A stretch of DNA of 46,012 nucleotides from Vitrella brassicaformis (lineage: Eukaryota; Sar; Vitrellaceae): assembly GCA_001179505.1 (NCBI GenBank), contig CDMY01001057.1:171110-217121 (forward strand), read 5' to 3'. The notes below the pieces were generated by a model. It searched no databases. It was not told the origin of the DNA and saw nothing but the letters and a program-made list of their open reading frames with translations. This document shows, piece after piece, positions 22,673-35,600 of this stretch. Every line of letters starts with the position of its first letter. Position 1 is the first letter of the stretch. A program made the position numbers and the translations under genes.

Positions 22673-24652
22673 ATGTCTGTGAGGGTTGGCCTGCCGGCCT
22701 CCGATGTCGCACCGGATGCCCTGAATCGCAATAAGAAGACGCCTGCTGACTTTGGTGCGGACGCTGTGAGTCGGACTAGCAAGATGGCGAGGTTGGAGAA
22801 GCGGTTGCTGTGTGACAAGACTGTGGCGTACATCGGTGCGCCGTTCAATGACGGGCAGGAGCTCAAGGGTGTGGACGAAGGGCCAAAAGCGCTCAGGTAC
22901 ACAGACAGACAGACAGACAGACAGAGAGGGAGGGAGGGAGATAACCAGGTGAGTGATCAAATGCGGCCGGCCTCTGTGTGTGTGTGTGTGTGTCAGGGAT
23001 GCTGGTTTGCGTGCGTACACGATGAAGATGGGTTTTGCGTTTGAGGACTGGGGAGACATCAACCCCCACGCTCCCTCGCGATACACCACCGTAGAGAGCT
23101 CCACCAGCCTCAAGGGCGACTCGGACGACAGCATGGAGGGAGAGGGAGAAGGTGAGGCCCATGGCAGTGGTGAGAGTGCCGTCTACTACACCAACGTCAA
23201 GAATTCGCGGGAGGTCGGGCGGGCATGCAAGAAGATACACGACGCGGTCAGGGAGGGAGGGAGGGAACAGGGGACTGATGGGTTTGTGGATGGGATGTCC
23301 TTTCGTACGTGTGTGTGTGCGTGTGTGTGCAGACGCAGCACGCGGCTGCTGAGAAGAAGTTTGTGTTGACTATTGGTGGTGACCACAGCATCGCTGCTGG
23401 GTCGATAGCCGGGCTTCTCACTGAGCGACCTGACCTAGCCATCATCTGGGTGAGGAAATGACTGACCTGACCTGACCCACACCCCGCCCAGCCACCAGTG
23501 CAGCCACCCAGAGTCAGCACGTGTGTGTGTGTGTGTTTGATTCCATGCAGGTTGATGCACACGGCGACTGCAATACGCCCGAAACGGTGGGCGAACGGCT
23601 AAACAGATGAGCAGATTGATTGGAACCCTTCTCGATGTGTCTGTGGTCTCATCAGACTCCTTCGGGCAACTACCACGGCATGCCAGCAGCCCACCTCCTG
23701 GGCTGGTTCAAGAAACTAGTGCCGGTACACACACACAGACACATACACAGAGACAACCCTACCCTGCTGCTGCTGTTCACTTATCTGCACCTCTCTCTCT
23801 CTCTCTCTCTTTCTCTTTGGCAATGGCGGTGTGGTGTCAGGGGTTTGAGTGGATGCAGAAGGTGCCGACACTGCCTGAGAATCGCATAGCGTTTGTGGGG
23901 CTGCGCGACCTGGACCCCGCCGAGAAGGACATGATGATGCACTCGGGGGTCCACTGCTTCACCATGCAGGATGTCGACAGATACGGAATCTCCAAAGTCA
24001 TGTATGTGCGCACGCACTTAATGAGGAAACATTACTTGAACCACCCACATACACACACACACACACACACCCCACACACGCGCGCGCGCAAACACGGCCA
24101 TCTGTGATGCATCGATGTATGGTTGGGTGTCTCCAGGGACATGGCGTTGTCGAAGATCGACCCCGAGGGCCGCCGGCCGCTCCACTTGTCACTCGACGTC
24201 GATGCATGCGATCCCGCCGTCGCACCTGGCACTGGTACGTACGGCGACACACGCACTTTCACGCAAGGAAGGCTTTTCCGGACGCACCCACCGATGCACG
24301 TATGTTGTGTTGTGTTGGTTGTTCTCATGCATGCAGGTACCAAGGCTCGCGGCGGTTTGACGTATCGTGAGGTGCACTACATTTGTGAGGCCATGGCGGA
24401 GACCTCACGGCTGACCTCCATGGACCTGGTCGAAATCAACCCGCTCATCGACACACCCTCGGAAGACCTGCACGGGGTAGGAGCCAACAAATGAGCAAGG
24501 GCCTGCCTCACAGCCATCAACTGATGCGTGTTCTTTCTCCCTTCCTTCCCTTGTGTGTTGTGTTGCAGGACGACCCTGACATCAAGGGCACTCAGACGGT
24601 GCGGCTCGGCGTGGAGCTCATCGCCTCGGCACTCGGCAAGACCATCATGTGA
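22673..24652 (+). CDS. Arginase (ureohydrolase family)
   Basis: Nine exons join in phase: 22673-22896, 22997-23246, 23333-23449, 23551-23586, 23656-23724, 23841-24001, 24137-24234, 24337-24476 and 24569-24652, giving 392 residues. The binuclear manganese site is complete: GGDHS, DAHGDCNT and SLDVDACDP, with MDLVEINP containing the late Glu. Arginases hydrolyse L-arginine to ornithine and urea. The protein is longer than the usual 300-350 residues because of an acidic Ser/Glu/Gly insertion after NPHAPSRYTT (about residues 100-130), as in some protist enzymes. The ATG at 22673 is the first in frame. However, 35 open codons precede it without an ATG and encode a Ser/Arg/Ala-rich, presequence-like stretch starting at a GTG at 22568, so an upstream coding exon and an organelle-targeted form are possible. 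Confidence 0.9.
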
Positions 24653-26826
24653 CGGACGACCGGGGGCCGCGCGGACCCAACCTTGTATACCTATGTATCA
24701 TGCACCCTCCCACTTACCCACCCAGCCACCCATGTATGTATCCCCGCCCGTTGTCACCCCTGTCCCCTCCCCTATCTTTACCGTCGATTGAGTGATGTGA
24801 TCTGATTGATGGTATGAATCGGATGGATAGATGGATGAATTTCTTGTGCCGTGCCGTGTCTGGTGTGGTGTGGTGTGAGCATGTGTTGAGGCGTGGCGTG
24901 CACACCGTTGGTTGCCCAAGAGCGCGTTCGCCTTGTATGCTATCCACGCGTACACAGAAATGAGTGCTCACTAGGTAGGGCGAGTAGGGAGGGAGGGAGA
25001 GGTGTCCTGCCTGCCTGTGTCGAGAGAGAGTGACGGTGTGTGGATAACTCGGCTGGCTGGCTGGGTGATGGGCGAGTGCTGTCAAGGAGGGAATTGGATG
25101 GTTGGTATGGGCTGGCTGTATCTGTGAGCGTGGTATCTGTCTCTCAATCTAGTGCTACCTGCTACATTGCCACCCCGCCCCGCTGTTGTTTTTCACGAGA
25201 GTGAGTGGATGGAGCTGCACCCTTTTTTTCGAGCGTGAGCACTGACTGAGGGGTGGAAAGAAGGAAACCCTTCCCATGGATGCAGACCGATCTCGCCTCG
25301 TGTGATGTTTTCATTCATGGCGGGAGGGCACGTGAACTCTCGAGCATCAGCAACGCCTCGATGCTTGCAGTTTCACGTGCTGGCCTGCCATACATGAGAG
25401 CAGCACACCAGAGCGGACCGAGCAGTGCAGTCAAAGGACAGACAGGCTGCAAGAGTAAGTGTGTGTGCCACGCTCACTGCCGTCCAGTCAGTCCACGGTT
25501 GCTTTTTCTCCGACGGCGGGTGATTTTTTCAACCTGATGCGCACCGATGCGCATCCAGCGCTCCACTCTCTCGATGGCTCCCATCCCACAGACCTGTGCG
25601 TCTCCGTGTACGTTGTGCGTGTGTGTATGCCTGTGAGTAAGTGCTGATTGATGCATTCATCATATCGTCATCGCGCGGAAACCGCCATGGTTGATGTGTG
25701 TGGGTGGTGCTGGCTGGTGCTGGCCGGTTGGTTACACGCATCCATGCGCATTGCACAACGATACACACACGGGCAGAGAGATCTGCCTGCCTGCTTGCCT
25801 GCCTGACTGACTGCCTGCCTAACTGCCTGGTTGCCTGTCTGTCACGTCTCTCTCTCTGGCTGCCTGTGCCTGTGTGTGTCTGGGTGTCATGCTAACTAAG
25901 CTGAGGTTGTAGATAAGGGTGGATGCCATCCCCATGCCATGGCACGCGCTCGCCTGACTAATGCTCGCTACTCAATCTATCTATCGGCTGACTGAACTGA
26001 ACTGCATCGGTGGATCAGACAAACCAACAACACAGTTTTGCCTGCCTGCCTGCCTGCTGTCTGCCTGATGCTTCCTAATGCTCTCGCCTGCTGCTTGTGC
26101 TTGTGCTGCTGCCCATTTACTGACTGCCTCGCCCGCCTGTTGTCTCTCTGCCTGCGACGATGACCTTTTGACCGTTTTGACTCTTACGGATGACCACGGT
26201 GGTTGACTCTTACGGATGACCGCCATCGGCTCGATGTGGGAATGGACGACGGAGCTAACTGGCTGATTTTTGCACTTCACTCACTCACTCCAATTGCCAT
26301 TCACTTGCTCAGCTCAGTGAGGGTAACCAACCAACCGGTGTGGCTGTGTGCGTGTGAGGATGGTGTGTGTGTGTGTCGTGTGGGATGGAGGCTGGTTCGC
26401 CAGCTGTACAATAGCTAGCTAAACCCGTGCCTGCGTGATGGATGGATGGATGGACGGATGGGCGGGTGGGAGACTCATCTGACACAAACTCTCAACCTGA
26501 CTGGCTCACATAACATAAGCCATTTGAGAGAGTACGAAGGAAACGCAGTCATCGTCATTTTCAGCCCGTTAAGACGGAATTCGGTCATTGCATTCGGTCG
26601 CGGTACATACTGACGTCCAACTCTCCACACACATACTCACTCCCACCCTCCCTCCCTCCCTTTTCATTACGCAGGGCCCCATCCCCCAAAAGAGTCATTG
26701 CTCCCAGTTGATTGCTCACCTCACTCCCACACACACCAACCAATCACCCACCCACGATCGACCCACACAGCCGTGCAATCTTCACGCGCTCATATGGCCA
26801 CAGCTAGCGAGCAGCAGAACAGCAGG
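24653..26826. other. Convergent intergenic region, simple repeats only
   Basis: This 2.2-kb spacer lies between the 3' ends of arginase and the hydrolase gene. It contains runs of TGCC/CTGC (25785-25850 and 26040-26070), GATG (26435-26460) and GGGA. An open frame at 25253-25537 has no start context or homology and is not called. Confidence 0.65.
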
Positions 26827-29179
26827 CTAGATGAGGCCGAAGTCGGTGTGCTGCCTCGCCCCGGGCCTGATGCCCCTGGCGGCCCGCACCCCGCCATAGC
26901 CCCAGAAGCTGTTCTGCCGCTCCACACCAGCAGGTGCACCCCCACGCACCACCACACGACCCACACTCGGCGCAGCAACAGCAGGGGCAGCAACCGCTGC
27001 AGCAGCAGGAGCCGCACTGGCTGCCGCTGCTGCGGCCATAGCAGCGGCCTTAGGCGGCGGTGTAAAGGCTCTTCTGTGAGGGTGGTGCGCCATTGGTGGC
27101 GGCTGCCAGGCCTTGTGTTCTGCCGCCGCCCACGCGGCTCTGTCGCCTGCTGGCATCGCGTGAGCAGGAGCGTGGCCGTACATGGCGGCCTTGCTCACGA
27201 GGTCCTCGCTCCTTGACCGGGCTAGGATTCCATAGCGATGCTTCTCCATCTGGAGCGGGGACGGGGCTGGCGTCTCCTGGGGGCGGACCGGAGGTGATAT
27301 CTTCGGCCCCAGGGTCTGGGGCGGCTGCTGCTGCTGCGGTGTCGTCTGTGTCGGTGTCTTGGTCCAGGTCGGGTGGGGAAGGGGCGGCCTTCGGAAGGCC
27401 CCCGCCACTCCAGCACTCGCCGGCCTGTTGTCGGTCGTAGGTGTCTGTGTCTGAGCAGGGTGCTTCCCAGTTCCAGGGTAGAGAGGCGGCGTTGCTGCGG
27501 CGGCTCTGGGATGAGCTGGAGCTGCTGCCGCTGCTGCTGGCAGAGGAGGCCGCTTGTGCGGCACGGCAGCCAATCTGCCAGGGAAATCGGGGCGAATGGC
27601 GACGTCGACTTTGGGGCTGGACCTGCCGACACGATGGAGGCACATCCACGGGGCGGCGAAGTTCGTGTCTGTGTGAATGGATGGGTACATAATAAGTGTA
27701 CGATACCATAACATGCCATGACACCAGCACCAGCAGCCAGCCATTCACAAACCAACGTGTCCTGTCCTGTCCTGCGCTGTGTACCGGTCGGCCTCTCTGA
27801 CTCTCTCTTGGCCTGTCTGGCTGTCTGGCAGGTTTCGCGGGCAATTACCTGGAGTGCGAGTAGTGGCGGAGGAACTGTTGGATGGGATGAAGCAGATCCT
27901 GACAGACAGCACACAGATGCAATGAGCGCATGACTGGGTGTCTGTCTGTCGGCCTGTCTGTCTGTCTGTCTGTCTGCATGTGTGCCCACCGCACCTGGTA
28001 GAAGTCGTATTCGTTGTGCGATGCGGTCGAACTGAACTTGGACATCTGACGCACACACGCACAGATGAACAACCAAGCTTTCTGAGCACCCTCCCTCTTG
28101 CCATCCGTCTGTCTCTGTGTGCGGGTGCCGACCTTGAGTTCTCCGTTGTATCCCTTGTTGAGTCTGTGTGAGTGGTATGATGGGATGACGTCGTCCCGCT
28201 CGCCGTGGAGCAGGCAGAGGGGCGTGTCGGGGGACAGCCGACGGAGATTCGCCTCGTTGTCCCACAAATTGCCAATCAACAGAGTGCCCACGTGGGCGTA
28301 GTCTGTTCACACATACACATACGTCAAGTAGAGGAGGGAGGGATGCCGCACGTGTGTGTCTGTTGGCTTGCGGGCGGGCAGCTGCCAACCTTTGACGACT
28401 GCGTGAATGGATATGTATGGGCTGTGTAGGACGAGCCCGCCCACGCCCTTGCCCTCCTCCTTCAAACGACGACTCAACTGACACGCCGGACCTGCACACG
28501 CGCACAAAGGAAGGAGACAGAGACAATAGCCAGCCGTCTCCCTCCCTTGTGCGTGTCCGTCCCATCGACCCCTCACCCACCTGTGCCGATGGACCTCCCA
28601 AATACGATGATGGCCTTGGCTGGCACGTTGCACGCCTCATGCAGCCAGTCAAAACCCGCCCTCGCCACGTCATCGATCCCATCCCCACTCGGGGAACCAG
28701 ACGACAGACCATACCTGTGTGCAGTTTGCAATGCACCACGAAACCGACACAGACAGACAGACCAGGTGAGCCCCCACGATGCGTTCCGTTGTGCGTCGCT
28801 GTGTGATGTGGCTGACCCCGGGTATTCGACGGCGAGTACGTTGGCGCCGAGTATGTGCGATAGGACCTCCAGCTCCTCCCGCATGTGCCCCAGGTCACAC
28901 GAGTTGCCGTGGAAGTACAACAGGTTGTGGTTGGTCGGCGTCGGCGACTTGATGAACAGCGCAGGGAACCGCTCGTCGCTGCCGCCGCCCTCCCCCGAAT
29001 GACGCTTGGGGATCCATATCAGGCCCTTCAGGTCCGTCGAGTACTGCAGGCAACGCACACACAGACGGAGAAGCACACAAGGCAGGTGGGAGGGGAGAAG
29101 GGGAAGAGGGCCACTGCGCTCCACCTGCTTGTTTGCTCACCGAGCCGGGAGGCGCCGGAAAGAGAATCAAGTTGCCCAT
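26827..29179 (-). CDS. ABHD17-like alpha/beta hydrolase with long disordered tail
   Basis: Eight exons on the minus strand join in phase: 29179-29141, 29043-28817, 28714-28581, 28491-28390, 28302-28133, 28045-27995, 27898-27849 and 27622-26827, giving 522 residues. The fold and catalytic triad are clear: oxyanion motif LLYFHGNSCDLG, nucleophile elbow FGRSIGTG (Ser about 130), HGERDD (Asp about 204) and SHNEYDFYQ (His about 234). FPAPPGS and LIWIP near the N-terminus are typical of the ABHD13/17 group, whose ABHD17 members remove palmitate from membrane proteins. The start MGNLIL fits an N-myristoylation signal, in place of the Cys cluster of animal ABHD17, so membrane tethering is plausible. 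The last exon adds about 265 Ala/Pro/Gln-rich residues, including EKHRYGILARSRSEDLVSKA and ending HTDFGLI. I chose the acceptor at 27623 because it keeps phase; another acceptor opens a competing frame. Confidence 0.85.
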
Positions 29180-29611
29180 GGCGCGTCACTCGGAAGCCGG
29201 GCAGGCGTGAAATCGGGGAAACGTTGCCAAGTCAGGGGCGAAACTATTCTATGCTCTTTGCTGTCTGTGGGTGTGAGCCAAAACTACAACAAGGCGCCCT
29301 CCTCTGCCGGTCGTGTTTTCTCCATTCCAGCTCGCATGTCAGTTTAAGCTCGCATTTTGACAGGGATTGAACTCACGTATGAAGCCACTGCACGAAAGCA
29401 TCTGCCGTCGCGGAACAAGCAGCATGCACACACGTGAAGTGAATAAAAGCTCACAGATACAGATCACGCTATGAACAAACCCGTCGGCGGCCCACTGGCC
29501 GGCCGGCCGGGTACGGTCGAATGGGACGGACACAAAAACGAATGTATAGACACGCAAATGATGCCCTTAAATGCACGCACAGGGATACAAACAGCCGTCC
29601 TGTGTTGCCGA
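29180..29611. promoter_or_regulatory. Spacer between hydrolase start and RING-gene end, with two AGCTCGC words
   Basis: AGCTCGC occurs at 29329-29335 and 29347-29353 (CAGCTCGCATG and AAGCTCGCATT), 150-175 bases upstream of the hydrolase ATG at 29179. The rest of the spacer is unremarkable and includes the 3' flank of the minus-strand gene ending at 29612. Confidence 0.4.
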
Positions 29612-32600
29612 TCATGTGGCTGTTCGGATGCCGTCGACGGTGCTGGCGTAGTGGGCCTCCTGATTGCACATCGGGCACTTGAGCTGGGCGTCCCGGGCGA
29701 CGTCATCAGGCACTCGCCGCTGCAGGGCCTCCAGCCGCGCCTTCTCCCTCTTGGCCGCATCGTGGGCCGCCGCCATCTCACGCCAGCAACCCTCACACAG
29801 ACACTTCTGCACACACACACACACAATGAAGTCAATGAGATGTCATTCTGTGTGTGGTCGCTGACCTGCAGACACGGGAAGAAGACCACGGTCGGCCGCT
29901 TGGAGATGCACATGACGCAGGTGCCCTCCCCGCCATCGCCAGAGGCAGCGGCAGCGGCAGCCGTCTCCTCCTTCTCGAGTGCAGCATGACGCACAGCGGC
30001 CTCTTTGGACAGCTCTCGCAGCTCTTGATTGGCCTTCTTGATGTCGCGCTTGAAGGCGTCCACCGCTGCGATGCTCGTGAGCGACTCGAGACGAGTAGGG
30101 GTCAGCCTGACGACGGGCAAGCAAACAGACAGAGGGAGAGGCGCATGACGGCCCGTCTGTGTGTGTCTGTGGGCCTTTGGTTACCGTTTGTTTGCCTCTT
30201 GCTGCAGTGTGTGGTGCTCTTGCTCGAGTGTCTGGAGGGCCGCCTCGGCCTTGATGTGCTCCTCCGTCATCCGAGAGATGTCACACTCCAACCTGACACA
30301 CACACACACACACACACGTGTGCAGGGGTATGGCTGCTGGTTGGCATAGGGAGCGCTCTGTCTTACTGGTCTATGTCACATTGGGTGTGCTCTGTGGCCT
30401 CGAGCAGCTGCTCCTCAGTCGACGACTCGTTCAGCAACACACTCATCTCATGACACACTGGCACGCCACACCTGATTGACGCACACACAACGGAGCTATC
30501 ACACCAATGGAATGAAGATGGCAGTCCCTCTCTCCCCATCCTACCCGTCTGCAGAGGAGGAAGCAGCAGCAGCGGCAGCGGCCGGGGCGTTCTGTTGCTC
30601 GGCTGCGGGTGCCTTCTTGGCTTTGAGTGCGCCGCTCTGCAGCTGGTTGGCACGCCGCTCTGCGGCTACGAGCAGCTCGTCGAGCCGCTCCTCCTCGCGG
30701 CTGATCTTGGCCTCCAGCTCACGCACTTCAGCAGCAGTGGACAAGGATGCCAACACATCCTGGCTCAGACTGCATCAACAGCACACAGAACAGAGCCGCT
30801 GTGTGGGCCCTCTCCTTGTGTGTATCGCTCACTTGGGTGTGACGTATCTGAGTCGTCGTATGTTTGTCTTGAGCTCCTTGACGCGGTCGGTCGCCCGCCG
30901 ACGGGCCTCAAGCACATCGCCGTACTGAGCCTCCAGACTGCTCACAGGCATGGACGATACACAGACCAACACGCGACAGTGTGGCTGCGTCAAACACATA
31001 CACGGCCGTGTGGTGTCCGTCTGACCTCTCCTTCTTGTCGATGGCGTCATTCAGCTCAGCCCGCAGCTGAGCCACGCCATCAGCCGGAGGGAAGCTGCAC
31101 ACACATTGGCCACACTGTCAGCGAAAGGCCACACAGCGGACCGATTGTGTCTGCTGCCTTACTCATCCGGTCGGGTTGACGGCTGGGCTGTGGAGGGCCG
31201 GTCGGCCGGTGTGGTGCTGACCGTCGATGGGACCGGCGGGTCGACAAACGATGACCTGATGGATGGATGGATCACACACACAACACGGCACCATCAGTTG
31301 AGTCCATGTGGTTAAGGGCCCTCTGTGTGACTTACGATGAGCTGAGCGGCTGGTAGTAAGGGTCAGCCAACAAGTGGCTGGCCGGTGCGCCATCAGCAGG
31401 CCGGAGGGCGGTGGAGGGAATGGGCGGGGGGCCCATGTCATCCGGAGGCTCATGGCTAAGGAGATGTTGCTGCTGGTGGTCACTCGGGGCGTCAAACAGG
31501 GCCGGCTCGACACTGCAGACCACACAAGTACAGATGTGTCGACGTGAAGGTGTCGGCGGGCCTGTCTGTACCTGTCGTCATGTGTGTCTGGCGGGCAGCT
31601 CGGCGTAGCAGCTTCATCCGTCGCATCATCTACCTCTTGAGTCTCGTGCTGTGTGTTGTTACCACCCTCAGTCTCCCCACTGGCTGGCTCGGCCTCTGCT
31701 TGCTGAGCCGCTGCCGTCAAACGCTAAAGGCAATGACACACACAAAAATGTCAGGTGTCATGGCTTCATGTGCAGGTCTCCGTGAGAGCAGCAGTACCTT
31801 GAGTCTCTTCTGTTCTCGTTTCCTGGCCGCCCTCTCCTCCTTCTCACGCTCCATCTTCTTCTCACGCAGCAGCTCGGCCTCGGCAGCCTTCCGACGCGAC
31901 TCGAGATGAGCAACCAACACATCCACACACAACTGACCATACAACAGACAAGTAGACGGACAACCTGTCACTGGTGCGCCTTGATGCCTGCTGGCTGACC
32001 TTACAGCCAAAGTTGCGTGCGACGTCGGGTGCTGTCAGCCGAACCTTGTTGACCGCCTCAGCGTCGACTCCCTTCGCGAGGAGCCACTCGATCATCCTAG
32101 ACCACCCATTGATGGCCTCCAGGTGCAGCAGAGAGTTCCCCTGCCCGTCACGGCAGTGGATGTTGAGCACGGACCCCTTCCTCCGCCCTCCCTTGCCCTT
32201 GGTCGGTGCGCTCCGCATGAGACCGTGGCGATCGAGCACCTCCAGGGTGGCCACTGCACGCGACTGCAGCGCCTTCTCCTTCGCCTCCCTTGTCGCTATG
32301 CCAACCGCCTCCTCTTCTCCCCCCTCTTGCACTTGTGAATCGGCACACTTGCCTTTGCTGGTGGCCTTCTTGCGGCTCTTGCGGCTGCTGACCTTGGGCT
32401 GTGGAGGGGGCTGGGAAGCTGTCACACAAGAGTCTCAACACGAGCTGATCTGGCTCAATCGATCACTAATTCACCTTCGGTATCTTGGCTGTCTTGCGGC
32501 AGCTCCTCCGGTGCCCCGACGCAGGCCAGCTGAAGGAGATTCATGCCCGCATGAAAGTCTCCCTCAGAGCGGACTGATGGGTCGGCATGCGGCTGCCGCA

Positions 32601-35600
32601 GAAGGAAGTCGAGGACCTCAGGAGCATGCTCAAAGGCAGCGGCGCCTGAGGACCCGAAGTCAGATTGGCATCCATCTGGCATTCCTCCTCCTGTCTTGCC
32701 TTTCTCAAGGGGGCTCACCGACTGCAGATGTAGACACTTCTTGTCCGCTCTGGCCATTCTCAGCCACGAGGCCCATCTCGTTGACGTCGGTATTGTACTC
32801 GACCAACGACTGCACACAGTCAGACAGGCAGACGGACGCATGAGGCGGCTAAGTGATCTCATGCAGCCTACTTGAGTGCCTACCTTCACGATCTGCAGCA
32901 CAGAGGGAGCATCATACGAGATTGCCAGGATCGCGTCGATCAGCAAAGGCCTCCGCACATAACCTGAGCCGGGACGGATCTTCCTTGGCTCTGTTATGTG
33001 GCTCTCCACTTACGTCCGATGAGCCGCTCGCTCTCGAAGGGCTCGACGCTGGCGAGCGTTAGATCACGCCAGTTGAGAATCTCCCCGCTCGCCGTCCGCA
33101 CCTGGCCCACCGGCAGCCCCTCGCTGCCGCCCTCGGTCGGCTTGATGAAGTTATCCCGCAGCAGTGCCTCGAGCGACCCAGCCGAGCCGTGGACAGCACA
33201 AGAGTGGAGGGCCTGCTTGAGCACGAGGCCGTTCATGTAGGTGATCATGGGCTTGGGCAGCGATGAGAGCGGGGAGTGGTCCTCCTTGAGATCGACACGC
33301 TTGCGCCGCCCCTCTGGCGTCAGCAGGTCGTGTGCGCACGCCTCCCGCACCGCCCTCGCCGTGGCCTTCATCTGCACCACTCCCTTGGTCGCCGCCTCGC
33401 GCAGCTCCTGCCTCTTCTTCTCTTGCGCCGTGGGTGGTGGTGGTGCCTGCACACTGCCGCCCTCCTCCATCCCAACAGCTGCAGCTACCTGCATCCAGCC
33501 ATCCATCCATGAAGAGAGTGTGATGTGTGTATGACCGTGTGTGTATGTGGCGGTGCTTTGCTTGCCGTGGCCTTGGAGGATCTCTTGCCGGCTGCGTGGC
33601 CCGGGTGGGCCGCGAGATGCCTCAACAGCACGGCCTCGCACTCCTGCGAAACATGCCAGAGCGTATTCGCTGCCACAGCTCATTGGACGCCATTTCCTTA
33701 GCTGACCTTCCGGCCACACATGCGTGCGATGTCGAGTGGTGTTAGTAGCATTCCGTCCCGGGCGTAGCTGTTGGTAGCCCCAGGGTCGGCCCCCTTCTGC
33801 AGTAGCCACTCGACCAGGCTGGGCCAGCCACGGATGGCGGCAAGGTGCAGAGGCGTGTCGCCCTCCCGGTCCCTGCTGTTGATGTCGAACATGCCGCTCT
33901 CCTTCTCGCCGTGCTTGATCAGTCCCTCCGCATCAAGGACCTCTATGGTGGCCACGGCCTGCCGCTGTTGCATGTCCTCTCGCCCCGGTGCCGATGTGTG
34001 TGTGGGTGTGTGTGGGGACGTCTCGGTACGCGGGCCCAGGCACACCAGCTGCAGCAGGTCATAACGATCGGGGACGCAGAGGCCTGACGTGTCAGGAAGC
34101 AAAGGCAGAACGTCATGTGTCGAGATGTGTGGTCTGTGTTACCTACCGTTTCCGCACTCAAATCTCACGACTGACGGGACTGACGGGTCGGCACCTGCCT
34201 CACGCAGGAGGAAACGAAGGAGATCAGGACGGTGCCAACTGGCAGCCGCACCTGCACACACACAGAAGGGGCAAAGGCACAGAGACAATGCAGTGAGGCT
34301 GTGCTCTCGAGTCATCTCCTCCTTTGCGGGTCAGTACCAGCTGCAGACGTGACGAGTGTGCGCCAAGAAGGGACAGGCCGTCGTGCATTCACGTCGGCAT
34401 TGTACGCCAGCAGCGTCTGCATAGCTCACAGACACATAGAGGCTTCCATTACACGCAACCAGCACGGCAAGCTCAGGGTGTACCTGCATTATCTCTACGG
34501 GTGCGTTGGCCACGGCCGCCTGCACAGGGAGGGGCGCCCTCGCATACACTGAACATGCAAACAGGCAGAATCAGCACACACACATGCAACAGGAGCCGGT
34601 CCGTCCGTCCGTCTGTCTGTCTGTCTGTCGTCTGTCTGTGTCGTTGTGCACCTTCTACAGCGACGGCATTGAGGGGTTCGTCCAGGTACATGAGCGACGA
34701 GTCGAGAGCATCCAGTGACAGATCGCTCCACTTGAGCACCCTCCCGTCACTCTTGGCCCGCACCTCACCCGCCCTCAGCTTCTTCTTGTCCTTCTCGGTC
34801 GGCTTGACGAGCGCCTCCCTCAGTAGCACCTCGAGCGACCCGACCGCCCCGTGGACCACACACGCCTGCAGGGCGTGGCGGAAGAGCAGCCCGTCCATGA
34901 AGGACGGGTCGAGGTAGCATGAGATGGGCAGCTGGGATAGCAGCGAGTGGCCCTTCTCCAGCTGCACAGTCTTGCGCCCCTCTGCCGGCACCAGCTCGTT
35001 TTCTCCGCACAGCTCCCGCACCGCCCGCACCATGGCCTTCGTCTTCTGGCTGTTGTAGTTCATCCTCCCGAGGCTCTCCTGCTGCTGTCCATCCAGCCGC
35101 GCGAACAGGGGTGATCCATTGCCGGCAACGCCCTCCTTGCGCCCTGAGTGCCTCTCGTTGGCATCGCCCCCGTCCTCACCATCCGATCCATCGTCGCTGT
35201 GCGGCGGCCCGCGAGCCGTGTGCTTGGTGTCCGCCGATGATGTGGGCCCGTCGGGCGCGCTGATGGTGCCGCCGAGATGGGCCGGGAAGACGAAGGGCGA
35301 CGAGCTGCCGACAAGGGAAGGGGCCTTGCCCTGCTGCTGGGGGAGGTCTCTGTCGTGCTGGGGCAAGAGAAGGCCTGGCTCTCGCTCATCCTCCTCGTGT
35401 GAGTGGCTGGAGTGCGTCTTGGGTGCCGGCTGCCCCCGGACGGAGTGGAGCAGGTTGATGTTCCCCTCCAGCAGAGCCGGTCGCTGCGTCGCCGTCGTCA
35501 CACTCGCGGCCGAGGAATGCACACCAGACGCGTCGTCTGTCTGCTCGCCGCCTTCCGTCTCAGCCAGCTCGTCCCTCTGCCGCACCATCTTGCCCATCGC

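Noticed and set aside
25253-25537. A 94-codon plus frame in the arginase-hydr­olase spacer
   Set aside because: No start context, no neighbouring splice sites in phase and no recognisable motif.
27050-27670. Alternative Asp/Ser-rich frame as the main hydrolase tail
   Set aside because: It needs the weaker acceptor near 27670 and ends in unspecific sequence. The other frame has a more protein-like stretch (EKHRYGILARSRSEDLVSKA). Kept only as a finding.
27222-28898. A 558-codon open frame on the minus strand
   Set aside because: It overlaps the introns and other-frame exons of the hydrolase. Its translation is Arg/Gln-rich repeat sequence without motifs, while the spliced frame gives a complete catalytic triad.
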